From contig NZ_FOZS01000002.1 in NCBI RefSeq assembly GCF_900116205.1, positions 248,001-312,000 of the forward strand: 64,000 nucleotides of DNA. Direction: 5' to 3'. Source of the DNA: Halostagnicola kamekurae (lineage in GTDB: Archaea; Halobacteriota; Halobacteria; Halobacteriales; Natrialbaceae). Made by a program: the position numbers and the translations under genes. The first letter of the stretch is position 1. Each line of letters begins with the position of its first letter. The notes beneath the pieces were generated by a model, which was not told the DNA's origin, did no database searches, and worked only from the letters and a program-made list of their open reading frames with translations. This document shows positions 8,401 to 16,985 of the stretch, one piece after another.

Positions 8401-8434
8401 TTGCTGTCGCGAGTATCTCTCGAGCGACAGCAAT
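8400..8434 (+). terminator. Perfect inverted repeat after tRNA-Leu
   Basis: attgctgtcgc at 8400-8410 pairs with gcgacagcaat at 8424-8434 across a 13-base loop. It is immediately 3' of the tRNA and may act in termination or processing. Confidence 0.4.
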
Positions 8435-8507
8435 CGTATTTGGATTTGAATGAGAGAAGTCGCAGCCGGACGTGAGCGAAGCGAACGTCCCGGACCGTCT
8501 CGGCGTA

Positions 8508-8526
8508 GTTCAAATCCCAACCCTCG
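8508..8526 (+). repeat. Attachment-site-like repeat, second copy
   Basis: An exact 19-base copy of the tRNA-Leu 3' end, 128 bases downstream of the original. No integrase gene lies in the 110 bases between them, so any element has been lost. Confidence 0.55.
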
Positions 8527-8626
8527 AGTTACTGCCGCTCGAGCGAACAATCGGACCTAACCACGCCAGATAGCAACTCGAGTACCCACCAGCGCCGATA
8601 TTGACGCTATCCAACTCGAGACGAAC

Positions 8627-9055
8627 TCAGTTCTCGAGGCCCGCGTTTGGAAGGGCAAAGCCGGCGACGAGATACACGAGGGCGGCCACGACGAGCGCGC
8701 CCGGAATCCCGAGGACGATATCCATGTCGGTCATCCCCATGGCGAAGAAGAGGATTCCTGCGATGGAGAATCCGAACCCCGCTGCGAGCCGGTGGTACGC
8801 TCGAACCGGGCTCACGTCCCGGTCGTCGTGTTCCGCCTCGAGCCCCGCCGGTTGCATGAAGATCGGGAGGGTGTGATAGATGCCGAGACCGACGAGAAGT
8901 CCGGCGATCGGTCCAAACGCGGGGTTCTCGAGGACCATGTAACCGATGAGCGAGAAGATGAAGACGTCGCCGACGCCGACGACGACCGCGAGTCGCGTCG
9001 GTGTGAGCGGCGTTCCCTCAAAGGCGTCGTCGTCCGGTTCGAACGTGCCGGGCAT
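8627..9055 (-). CDS. Small polytopic membrane protein, unknown function
   Basis: A 142-residue protein with an acidic 20-residue N-terminus and four hydrophobic segments (LAVVVGVGDVFIFSLIGYMV, GPIAGLLVGLGIYHTLPIF, LAAGFGFSIAGILFFAMGM, IPGALVVAALVYLVAGFAL). A charged loop lies in the middle. It is a monocistronic gene between tRNA-Leu and nadC. I do not recognise the family beyond a typical haloarchaeal conserved membrane protein. Confidence 0.72.
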   Translation of the reverse strand: MPGTFEPDDDAFEGTPLTPTRLAVVVGVGDVFIFSLIGYMVLENPAFGPIAGLLVGLGIYHTLPIFMQPAGLEAEHDDRDVSPVRAYHRLAAGFGFSIAGILFFAMGMTDMDIVLGIPGALVVAALVYLVAGFALPNAGLEN

Positions 9056-9180
9056 ACCGTTCAGTGTTCGAGACGAGAATTTATACTTTGTTGAATATTT
9101 CGAGCCGGTTCGGCCGACCTCGCGGACGAACGACGGGTGCGGTCGGATCCGTCGACGGACGCGTCGAACGCGCCGAACCG

Positions 9181-9996
9181 CTACTCGCCGGTCCGAAAGG
9201 AGAGGTCGAACGACGGCGCGGAGTGGGTGAGCGCCCCCATCGAAATCACGTCGACGCCCGTCGCGGCGTAGTCGGCGACCGTCTCGAGCGTGACTCCGCC
9301 GCTGGCTTCGGTGAGCACGCCGTCGTCGCCCTCGAGTTCCGAAATGGCTGTCTCGACTTCGGACGGTTCCATGTTGTCGAGCAGGACGACGTCCGCGCCG
9401 GCTTCGGCCGCTCGAGGCGCGTCCGCGACGGTCTCGACTTCGACCTCGATTTTCGTCGCGAACGAGACCCGGTCTCGAAAGTGCGCGACGGCGTCCTCGA
9501 GCCCCAGCTCCGCGATGTGGTTCTCCTTGACCATGACCATGTGCGAGAGGTCGAGCCGGTGGGTGTCGCCGCCGCCCGCGACGACGGCCCGTTTCTCGAG
9601 GCCCCGCAGTCCGGGCGTCGTCTTTCTGGTCGCCGCGACCCGAACGGCGTCGGATTCGACTCGTGCCCGCTCGAGCGCCGCTCGCGTTTTCGTCGCGATT
9701 CCAGATGCGTGGCCAGCGAGGTTGACGGCCACGCGTTCGCCCCGGAGAACGTCCCGTGCGGCTCCCTCGACGCGGAGGACGACTGCGCCGGCGTCGACGC
9801 GTGTCCCGGGATCTGCAGACTCGAGGACATCGACTCCGAGGTGTTCGAAGACCGAACGCGCGGCTTCGATGCCCGCGATGGTACCGGGTTCTTTCGCGAC
9901 GAGCCGTCCCGTCGTCTCGCCGGGAACCTGATTAGTCACGTCGTGGTGACCGATGTCCTCGCGAAGCCAGCGGTCGATCTGCGTCTCTGTGATCAT
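9181..9996 (-). CDS. nadC: Nicotinate-nucleotide pyrophosphorylase (quinolinate phosphoribosyltransferase)
   Basis: A 271-residue QPRTase, the last enzyme of de novo NAD synthesis, making nicotinate mononucleotide from quinolinate and PRPP. Family motifs are GEATGRLVAKEPGTIAGIE-like N-terminal sequence, RVAATRKTTPGLRGLEKRAVVAGGG, HMVMVKENHI, VEVETVADAPRAAEAGADVVLLDNM and the C-terminal SMGALTHSAPSFDLSF. The length is normal. It begins 10 bases after the nadB stop and is the third gene of nadA-nadB-nadC. Confidence 0.96.
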   Translation of the reverse strand: MITETQIDRWLREDIGHHDVTNQVPGETTGRLVAKEPGTIAGIEAARSVFEHLGVDVLESADPGTRVDAGAVVLRVEGAARDVLRGERVAVNLAGHASGIATKTRAALERARVESDAVRVAATRKTTPGLRGLEKRAVVAGGGDTHRLDLSHMVMVKENHIAELGLEDAVAHFRDRVSFATKIEVEVETVADAPRAAEAGADVVLLDNMEPSEVETAISELEGDDGVLTEASGGVTLETVADYAATGVDVISMGALTHSAPSFDLSFRTGE

Positions 9997-10006
9997 CTAT
10001 TGAACC

Positions 10007-11668
10007 TCAGTCGTCTGCCGCCGCGTTTGCGTTCGGTTCGCTCCCGTCCTCGAGGTAATGACACCCCTTCGAGGTGGGATTCTCGCTCGCCGCGCGGGCG
10101 ATCAACAGCGCCGTCACGCAGGCGTTTCGGAGCTCGTAGAGGTCTCGAGCGGTCCGGGTTCGGGTGTAGGCGTCGACCTCTCCCTTGAGTCGACGGAGTA
10201 TCGCGCTCGCGCGTCCGATTTCGTCTCGATTCCGTCGCAAGCCGAGGTGTTCGTCCATCGTCCGTTTCAGTCGACGCGACTTCTCGGCGGCGAAGCGGTC
10301 GGGGAGATCTGGGTCCCGATCGACCAGTTCGGGTGCGTCGATCACCCCCGGTTCGGGTTCGGCTCCTGCGGCGTCGGCCCCGGCGCGACGGCCCCAGACG
10401 AGGCCCTCGAGCAGGCTCGTACTCGCCAGTCGGTTCGCGCCGTGGACGCCGGTTCGGGCGCACTCGCCGACGGCGTACAGGCGATCCAGCGTCGTTCGCC
10501 CGCGTCCGTCGACGTCGATACCGCCACAGAGGAAGTGCTCGCACGGAGCGACCGGAATCTCCTCGCCCGTAACGCCTCGGTCGCGACACTTCTCGGCGAG
10601 CGTCGGGAACTCGGCGTCGAACTCGAGGGGGCTCACGTCGAGGACGACCTCGCCCGTCGCCTCGCGCTCGTCGGCCACCGCGCGGGCGACGACGTCGCGG
10701 GGTGCGAGGTCCCCCTGCGGGTGGTACTCGGGCATGAACCGCTCGCCGTCGCCGTTTCGCAGGACGGCTCCCTCGCCGCGCAGCGCCTCCGAAAGCAAGA
10801 ACGGATCGTCGTCTTCGGCGGTCTCGCCGTCTCCGTTCGAAACGCGACTGGATTCGCTCCCGGCGTAGGCGGTCGGGTGGAACTGGACGTACTCCATATC
10901 CGCCACGTCGGCGCCCGCCAGCGCCGCCATCGCGATGCCGTCTCCCGTGGCGGCGTCGGGGTTGGTCGACCGACCGTAGAGCGCGCCGATCCCGCCAGTC
11001 GCGAGAATCGTCGCGCCCGCGTAGATCGGTTGGCCTGTCGCTCGCTCGTCGGTGACGATGCCGTGGACTCGCCCCTCGTGGGTGAGCAACTCGAGAGCGG
11101 CCGTGTCCTCCTTGATCTCGACGCGGTCGTGGTCGTCGAGATAGGTGAGAAACGGCCGGAGGACGTGCGTTCCCGTTGCTGCATCGACGTGGAGGATCCG
11201 ATGTTCGGAGTGGGCCGCTTCGCGAGCGTAGTCGAACGATTCGCCCGAAGCCGCGCGGCTCTCTTCGCCACCGGATTTTCCACTCGATTTCGAAGGCGAG
11301 TCGAATTCGATCTCGAGCGTCGAAAGCAAAACGTCTTCGACCGCCGCGTCCGCATTTTCGATCAGGACGTCGACTGCGTCCGGGTCGGCCGTGTGATCGC
11401 TGGCCGCGAGGATGTCCGCCTTGAGGCTGTCCGGATCGCCGCGGGTCGTCGCGATGCCGCCCTGGGCGCGGTCGGTACTCGTCTCGTCGGGGCGCGTCGC
11501 TTTCGTGACGAGCAGGACGGACGCACCCGCTCGAGCGGCGGCTAGAGCGGCCGTACAGCCCGCTATACCGTTGCCGACGACGAGGACGTCGGTGGTGTCG
11601 TCGGACCGCTCGCTCGGTTCCCCATCCGTTTGGCCGTCGTCTGCGGCGTGGGACGTGTGCTCGCTCAT
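10007..11668 (-). CDS. nadB: L-aspartate oxidase
   Basis: A 553-residue FAD flavoprotein oxidising L-aspartate to iminoaspartate for the quinolinate synthase encoded just upstream. The FAD-binding DVLVVGNGIAGCTAALAAARAG lies near residue 30, followed by RAQGGIA, the VQFHPTAY active-site block, EALRGEGAVLRN, and the C-terminal LYAVGECARTGVHGANRLAS. The frame is open much further upstream, but the ATG at 11668 (MSEHTSHAAD) is the start, because it lies 3 bases after the nadA stop and family similarity begins there. An acidic low-complexity insert lies around residues 130-145 (SPSKSSGKSGGEESRAASGE). Confidence 0.96.
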   Translation of the reverse strand: MSEHTSHAADDGQTDGEPSERSDDTTDVLVVGNGIAGCTAALAAARAGASVLLVTKATRPDETSTDRAQGGIATTRGDPDSLKADILAASDHTADPDAVDVLIENADAAVEDVLLSTLEIEFDSPSKSSGKSGGEESRAASGESFDYAREAAHSEHRILHVDAATGTHVLRPFLTYLDDHDRVEIKEDTAALELLTHEGRVHGIVTDERATGQPIYAGATILATGGIGALYGRSTNPDAATGDGIAMAALAGADVADMEYVQFHPTAYAGSESSRVSNGDGETAEDDDPFLLSEALRGEGAVLRNGDGERFMPEYHPQGDLAPRDVVARAVADEREATGEVVLDVSPLEFDAEFPTLAEKCRDRGVTGEEIPVAPCEHFLCGGIDVDGRGRTTLDRLYAVGECARTGVHGANRLASTSLLEGLVWGRRAGADAAGAEPEPGVIDAPELVDRDPDLPDRFAAEKSRRLKRTMDEHLGLRRNRDEIGRASAILRRLKGEVDAYTRTRTARDLYELRNACVTALLIARAASENPTSKGCHYLEDGSEPNANAAADD

Positions 11669-11670
11669 GA

Positions 11671-12813
11671 TCAGATCTCGAGCATGCGCTCGAGTGCGAG
11701 GCCCGCCATCTCTTTTTCCTCGGGAGCGACCTCGATGACGTTGCGTTCCCGCCCCGCACAGAGTTCCTCGAGGACCCAGGTGAGGTAGTTGGGGTCGATC
11801 TGGCGCATCGCGTTGCAGTCCATGCACGCGTCGCCACAGAGGGGGACGACGTTCACCTCGGGGTGCCAGCGCTGGAGGTGGTTCGTGAGGTGAATCTCGG
11901 TGCCGATCGCCCACGTGTCGCCGGGATCTGCGTTCTCGATCGTCTCGCAAATAGTCGCCGTCGAGCCGGCTTTGTCCGCGGCTTCGACGACCTCGCGGCG
12001 ACATTCGGGGTGGACGATGACCTTCGCGTCGGGGTTCGATTCGCGAACCTCCTCCAAGTGGTCGACGCGGAACCGCTCGTGGACCTGACAGTAGCCGTTC
12101 CAGAGGATGATGTCGTTGTCGACGACCGCAGCGGCGTCTTTGCCGTCGGGATCCCAGGGATCCCACTCGACGGTTTCGTCCGCCATGTCGAGTCGGTGGG
12201 CGGTGTTCTCGCCGAGGTGCTTGTCCGGCAAGAACAGGACCTTATCTCCCTTCTCGAAGGCGTACTCGAACGCTTTGTGCGCGTTCGAGGACGTGCAAAC
12301 GAGACCGCCGTGGCTCGCACAGAACGCCTTCAGATCCGCGTAGGAGTTCATGTACGTGATCGGAATGATATCCTCGTCGGGTGCGGCCTCGGTGATCTTG
12401 GCCCAGGCGGCGTCCACTTGAAGCGCTTCTGCCATACCCGCCATCGGACAGGAGGCTTCCATCGACGGCAGGATGACGGTCTGGTCGTCGTCCGTGATGA
12501 TGTCCGCCGATTCGGCCATGAACGTGACGCCGCCGAAGATCACGTACTCGGCGTCGGCGTTCGCCGCTTCCTTCGATAGCTGGTAGGAGTCGCCGACGAA
12601 ATCGGCGTGCTCGACGATCTCTCGGCGCTGATAGTTGTGCCCGAGAATCACCACGTCGTCGTCGAGTTCCGCGAGCGCGGCTTCGATGCGCTCCGTTCGC
12701 TCATCCTCTTCGAGATCCCGATACCTCGATGGAAGCTGTTCGAGGTTGTCGTATTTGAACAGACTGAGGTCGGTTTCCAGCTCTGCGGTTTCCATCGTTA
12801 CCATTTGGGTCAC
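11671..12813 (-). CDS. nadA: Quinolinate synthase A
   Basis: A 380-residue [4Fe-4S] quinolinate synthase that condenses iminoaspartate with dihydroxyacetone phosphate. Characteristic segments are VVILGHNYQRREIVEHADFVGDSY, MEASCPMAGMAEAL, CTSSNAHKAFEYAF, VHPECRREVV and CGDACMDCNAMRQ; cluster-ligand cysteines occur in the second, fourth and last blocks. The start could be any of three in-frame ATGs within the first seven codons. It is the first gene of the nadABC operon, transcribed divergently from the Gfo-type dehydrogenase. Confidence 0.96.
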   Translation of the reverse strand: MTQMVTMETAELETDLSLFKYDNLEQLPSRYRDLEEDERTERIEAALAELDDDVVILGHNYQRREIVEHADFVGDSYQLSKEAANADAEYVIFGGVTFMAESADIITDDDQTVILPSMEASCPMAGMAEALQVDAAWAKITEAAPDEDIIPITYMNSYADLKAFCASHGGLVCTSSNAHKAFEYAFEKGDKVLFLPDKHLGENTAHRLDMADETVEWDPWDPDGKDAAAVVDNDIILWNGYCQVHERFRVDHLEEVRESNPDAKVIVHPECRREVVEAADKAGSTATICETIENADPGDTWAIGTEIHLTNHLQRWHPEVNVVPLCGDACMDCNAMRQIDPNYLTWVLEELCAGRERNVIEVAPEEKEMAGLALERMLEI

Positions 12814-12991
12814 CAGTGAGTAATCCTAGTTCACAGAGTACTATTGAATAACTTTTTCCTTCAACCACGACGACCGCACTCGAGATCGGTTCCGACATCG
12901 GTATCGCTAGCCTGGCTTCGGACCGGCCGCGTTCGAAGACTGTCGCCGATTCGTGAACTACGGTCTTGTGACTCGAGCACGTAGCGATGGT

Positions 12992-14101
12992 ATGAACGTC
13001 GAGGAGTGCTTCGAGGACTTCCGGCGACGGGACTGGGAGCGCGAGTCCGTCGACGGAACGGTCCGGCTGGCGGTAGTCGGAATTGGCGGATTCGCCGAAA
13101 ACCGCGCGATTCCCGGCGTCCGAGCCGGAACCTACTGCGAACCGACGGTTCTGGTGACCGGATCGCCCCGTCGAACGCGACCGGTCGCCGACGAGTTCGG
13201 CGTCGATCACGTCCTCGCGTACGACGACTATCTAGCGGGAGAACTCGAAGGCGAGTACGACGCCGTCTACGTCTCCACGCCGAACGCCTTTCACGCGAAA
13301 TACGCCCGCTCTGCGGCCGAACGCGGTAAACACGTCATCTGCGAGAAACCGCTCGAGACGAGCGCCGAACGCGCCCGGGAGATCGCCGACGCCTGCGCGC
13401 GGGCCGGCGTAACGCTGATGACGGCCTACCGGCTCCAACTCGAGCCGACGGTTCGGCGGTGTCGCGAACTCGTCGCTGCCGGCGTTATCGGAGACGTCGT
13501 GCAGGTTCATGGCGGATTCTCCCACCCGCTGCTCGAGTTCGCCGACGCGGACACCTGGCGGCTCGATCCGGACCTCGCGGGCGGCGGCGCGCTGGTCGAC
13601 CTCGGAATCTATCCGATCAACACCACTCGATACCTCCTCGACGCCGACCCGGTCTCGGCGTACGCCTCGACGCACTCGATCGACGATCCCTTCGACCGCG
13701 TCGACGAACACGTCTCAGTCCAGCTCGAGTTCCCGGGGGACGCGACGGCGGCCTGTACGGCGAGCTTCGACGCCCACGCGAGCAGTCAACTTCAGGTGGT
13801 CGGTACGAACGGGATGATCTCGGTCTCCTCGCCGTTCGGCGGCGTCGTCCCGCAGGACATCGTCGTCGAGAGCGGCGAGATGCGAACGGAGTACACCGGA
13901 CCGCCGGTCGACGAAGTCCGCGAGGAGTTCGATTACTTCGGCTACTGCGTGCTGACGGGCACGCGCCCGGAGCCCGACGGAGCGGACGCCATTGTCGACC
14001 TTCGGATCATCGACGCCGCCTACGAATCCGCGGAGACGGAGTGTCGGGTCGTGCTGGATCCGTCTCGCAGCGACGCGTCGAACGCCGACCGCGGGTCTTA
14101 G
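12992..14101 (+). CDS. Gfo/Idh/MocA dehydrogenase, probable D-xylose 1-dehydrogenase (Gfo6-like)
   Basis: A 369-residue NAD(P)-dependent oxidoreductase. A Rossmann fold (RLAVVGIGGFAENRAIPGV) begins near residue 27, followed by AVYVSTPNAFHAKYA and the hallmark catalytic-lysine motif CEKPLET; the GFO C-terminal domain follows (DLAGGGALVDLGIYPINTTRYLL). The N-terminal region MNVEECFEDFRRRDWER resembles haloarchaeal Gfo6, a D-xylose dehydrogenase; the substrate is inferred from that. The ATG at 12992 is preferred over one 39 bases upstream. It is convergent with the next gene, the two stop codons overlapping by four bases. Confidence 0.83.
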   Translation: MNVEECFEDFRRRDWERESVDGTVRLAVVGIGGFAENRAIPGVRAGTYCEPTVLVTGSPRRTRPVADEFGVDHVLAYDDYLAGELEGEYDAVYVSTPNAFHAKYARSAAERGKHVICEKPLETSAERAREIADACARAGVTLMTAYRLQLEPTVRRCRELVAAGVIGDVVQVHGGFSHPLLEFADADTWRLDPDLAGGGALVDLGIYPINTTRYLLDADPVSAYASTHSIDDPFDRVDEHVSVQLEFPGDATAACTASFDAHASSQLQVVGTNGMISVSSPFGGVVPQDIVVESGEMRTEYTGPPVDEVREEFDYFGYCVLTGTRPEPDGADAIVDLRIIDAAYESAETECRVVLDPSRSDASNADRGS

Positions 14102-15081
14102 TCCCGTTTCGGCGCGGCCGCTCGAACCGTCTCCTCTCGGAGGGACTCGCTCGCCGGCTCGGGGATCACGACGATCGGCCGATCGACGATCGATTCTGCC
14201 GCCAACTCGCGGAGGCGAGTTCGAACCGTCGCCGGGTCGCCGGCGACCCCGAGGTCGTCGACCATCTCGTCTGTCACCATCCCCGTCGCCTCCTCTCGAG
14301 CGCCCGTTCGCCACGCGTTTGCGATCCGTTCTGCCTCGCGTTCGTATTCGGTCGCGACGGCGTTTCGATACCCCTCGCCGCTGCCGACGTAGTAGGCAAC
14401 GTGGCGTCGCAGGATCTCTCGAGCGTGTTCGGGGTCGTCGCTCGCCGCCGTCGGAACGTAGGGAGCGACCGTCACGTCGTCGGGATCTCGCCCTCGTTCT
14501 CGCGCGGCGTCGGCCACCGTTTCGAAGGCCGCCTCGAGTCCGGAAAACGGGATGTTGTGCGGTATCCACCCGTCACAGAGCCGTCCGACGACGCGTCGGT
14601 TCGCGGGCCCGAGCCCGGCGTGATAGAGCGGCACGTCGGCCTCGAGCGCGGGAAAATCGGCGACCTCGAGAAGTTCGCCGTCGTAGCGCACTCGCTCGCC
14701 GTCGCCCGCGGTAAACTGCCGGACGAGTTCGATCGTCTCGTGGGCGCGCCGAACCGGCCGGTCGAACGACTCGCCGTGGAGGTCCTCGATCACCTTCTTC
14801 GTACTGACCCCCGTTCCCAGGACGAACCGCCCGTCTGAGGCTCGCTCGAGGGAGTTGGCGGTCATCGAGAGCAGGGCGGGCGACCGCGAGTAGACATTGA
14901 CTATCGCCGTCCCCAGGCCGATCTCGTCGGTCGCGGCCGCCATCTCGGCGAGTTGGACGGCGGCGTTTTCGCCCCAGAGTTCCGTCAGCCAGAGCCTGTC
15001 GTAGCCGAGCGATTCCGCGCGCGTTGCGAGGTCGGCCGGTTGCGATCCGCCGAACTCGGAAACGATCAAATCGAGCTTCAT
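14098..15081 (-). CDS. LLM-class (luciferase-like) oxidoreductase, probably F420-dependent
   Basis: A 327-residue (beta/alpha)8 protein of the luciferase-like monooxygenase/F420 reductase superfamily. The start at MKLDLIVSEFGGSQP and the blocks SLGYDRLWLTELWGENAAVQLA, GLGTAIVNVYSRSPALLSMTANSLERASDGRFVLGTGVS and DVPLYHAGLGPANRRVVGRLCDGWIPHNIPFS match the family. An F420-biosynthesis gene (cofH) in the same window shows that the cofactor is made. The in-frame start 75 bases upstream would add an unmatched basic stretch, so the ATG at 15081 is chosen. The substrate is unknown. Confidence 0.87.
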   Translation of the reverse strand: MKLDLIVSEFGGSQPADLATRAESLGYDRLWLTELWGENAAVQLAEMAAATDEIGLGTAIVNVYSRSPALLSMTANSLERASDGRFVLGTGVSTKKVIEDLHGESFDRPVRRAHETIELVRQFTAGDGERVRYDGELLEVADFPALEADVPLYHAGLGPANRRVVGRLCDGWIPHNIPFSGLEAAFETVADAARERGRDPDDVTVAPYVPTAASDDPEHAREILRRHVAYYVGSGEGYRNAVATEYEREAERIANAWRTGAREEATGMVTDEMVDDLGVAGDPATVRTRLRELAAESIVDRPIVVIPEPASESLREETVRAAAPKRD

Positions 15082-15305
15082 ACGGTGTAGTCTCTTCCGA
15101 ACGACAAAAGTCACGGCCACAGTTTCGGATTCGTCGATCGCTTCGGACTCGCGCACACCTATTCATGAATTACGATTATATTCCTCCCGGATCACTATTG
15201 GCCAACGCGAAAAATACCGGGATTCGACACCGAGCGCGCGCTTCGCTCTGCCACAAAGAATAAGAAGGCACCAGTCCGTTCTCTTTACGGACACATTTGG
15301 AAACG

Positions 15306-16859
15306 ATGACAGGAAACCGTTCTTCACTTACTGAGGGGGAACTGCCGGATGCGGGTGCGGACGGATCTTCGTCCGCCGAGGCAGGCAGTACAGGGCAGTC
15401 CGACGGGGAGACAGCGACTGCCGATGGGACGTTGGCTCGAGCCGGCTACACGCAACTTTTCAACGGGATCGAGACGCCGACGTTCGTCCTCGATACCGAC
15501 GGCGTGATCGTCGAGTGGAGTCAAACGCTCGCCGAGCTAACGGGCGCGAGCCGGGAGGAGGCGGTCGGTCACGACCGGGCCTCGGAGATGTTCTACCCCG
15601 ACGGTCGCCGGGCGAAGACGCTCGCCGATAAGGTTCTCGAAACCCCTGAGGGAGCACACAGAGAGCACGACGTCGAACTCCGCGATCCGTCGGTCAATCG
15701 CGTCGGCGATACGAGTACGATGATCGACCAGCACGGTGACGAACGCCACATCGATTTTTCCGCGACGCCGCTTTACGACGGCGACGAACTGATCGGCGTC
15801 GTCGAAGTCGTCATCGATCGGACGGAGACGATCAACGAACGGGATGCCACGACGGCGTTGATCTCGGAGGTCCAGCAGACGACCAATTCGATCAAACAGG
15901 GCAACCTGTCCGCTCGAGCCCAGCGCAAGTCGGCATTTTCCTCGCTCGACCCCGAACTCGTCGAGGTGATCGACTCGATAAACGAGATGGCCCAGAACCT
16001 CGCGGATATTACCGGACAGGTCAACGAGCACGCAGAGCAGATGGAAACGGCGACCGACGAGGCCAACGAAGCGGCGACCGAAATCGCCCAGAACGTCTCT
16101 CAGCAAAACGAGTTGATCGAGGACGCGACGACCGAGATCCAGTCGTTCGCTGCCGAAATCGAAGAGGTCGCCGCCGAGGCAAACGAGGTGAGCGCGGCCG
16201 CCGAAGCCTCGCTCGAGACCGCAGAGGACGGCCTGGAAGCCGGCGAGACGACTCGCGAGGCCACTGAGGAGGTCGTCGAAATCGGGAACGAACTCTCCGA
16301 AAGCGTGCGGGAGCTATCCGAGCAGATCCAGGATATCGACGAGGTGATCGAAGTGATCTCGGACATCGCCGACGAGACGAACCTGCTCGCGATCAACGCG
16401 ACCATCGAAGCCGCGGGCTCCGATCAGGGCGGTGAGCGCTTCGCCGTCGTCGCCGATCACGTCAAGGAACTCGCCGACGAGACCAACCAGCACGCAGACG
16501 AGATCACACGGAGTATCTCGGAGCTACAGGCCCAATCCGAGAAAACCGCCTCGGCCGTCGAACGCTCGCAGGATCGAATCCAGCACGCTGACGAACAGAT
16601 CGAGCAGATGCACAGTTCACTCGAGGAAATCAGCGACTCCGTGGAGGAGGCGGCCCACGGCATTTCGGAAGTCGCCCGCGTGACCGACGAACAGGCGACG
16701 TCAGTCGAAGAGCTCACCGAAACGCTCCAGACAGTCCGGGATCGCTCCGATCGCTCGGAGGAGGCGACTCAGAAGATCGTCGAGACGACCAACGAGCAAG
16801 AACAGATCATGACGACGCTCATCGACCGCGTCGACGAGTTGACGGAAGCGGATCGCTGA
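15306..16859 (+). CDS. Soluble PAS-domain methyl-accepting chemotaxis transducer
   Basis: A 517-residue cytoplasmic transducer without membrane segments. After an acidic, glycine/serine-rich tail of about 40 residues comes a PAS domain (LFNGIETPTFVLDTDGVIVEWSQTLAELTGASREEAVG, about 45-165), a HAMP-like linker, and a long alanine/glutamate-rich coiled coil. The signalling tip reads ISDIADETNLLAINATIEAAGSDQGGERFAVVADHVKELADETN. The tip departs from the usual NAAIEAARAGE consensus (see findings). It should signal through CheA/CheW from an intracellular cue such as redox or metabolic state. The ATG at 15306 is used rather than a TTG nine bases upstream. Confidence 0.9.
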   Translation: MTGNRSSLTEGELPDAGADGSSSAEAGSTGQSDGETATADGTLARAGYTQLFNGIETPTFVLDTDGVIVEWSQTLAELTGASREEAVGHDRASEMFYPDGRRAKTLADKVLETPEGAHREHDVELRDPSVNRVGDTSTMIDQHGDERHIDFSATPLYDGDELIGVVEVVIDRTETINERDATTALISEVQQTTNSIKQGNLSARAQRKSAFSSLDPELVEVIDSINEMAQNLADITGQVNEHAEQMETATDEANEAATEIAQNVSQQNELIEDATTEIQSFAAEIEEVAAEANEVSAAAEASLETAEDGLEAGETTREATEEVVEIGNELSESVRELSEQIQDIDEVIEVISDIADETNLLAINATIEAAGSDQGGERFAVVADHVKELADETNQHADEITRSISELQAQSEKTASAVERSQDRIQHADEQIEQMHSSLEEISDSVEEAAHGISEVARVTDEQATSVEELTETLQTVRDRSDRSEEATQKIVETTNEQEQIMTTLIDRVDELTEADR

Positions 16860-16985
16860 CGACTTCGCACTGTCCGAGACTGATCGCTGACGGACTGTCG
16901 ATGGAATCGGGTTTTCCACCCCCTCGTGTGCTCCCAGCGACGGGAATCAACAACTGTTAGGTCCGCCGCCTGTGACTGGTGAGCC

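Noticed and set aside
10058-11545. A 495-codon plus-strand frame across nadB
   Set aside because: Antisense shadow; nadB on the other strand has all family motifs and operon context.
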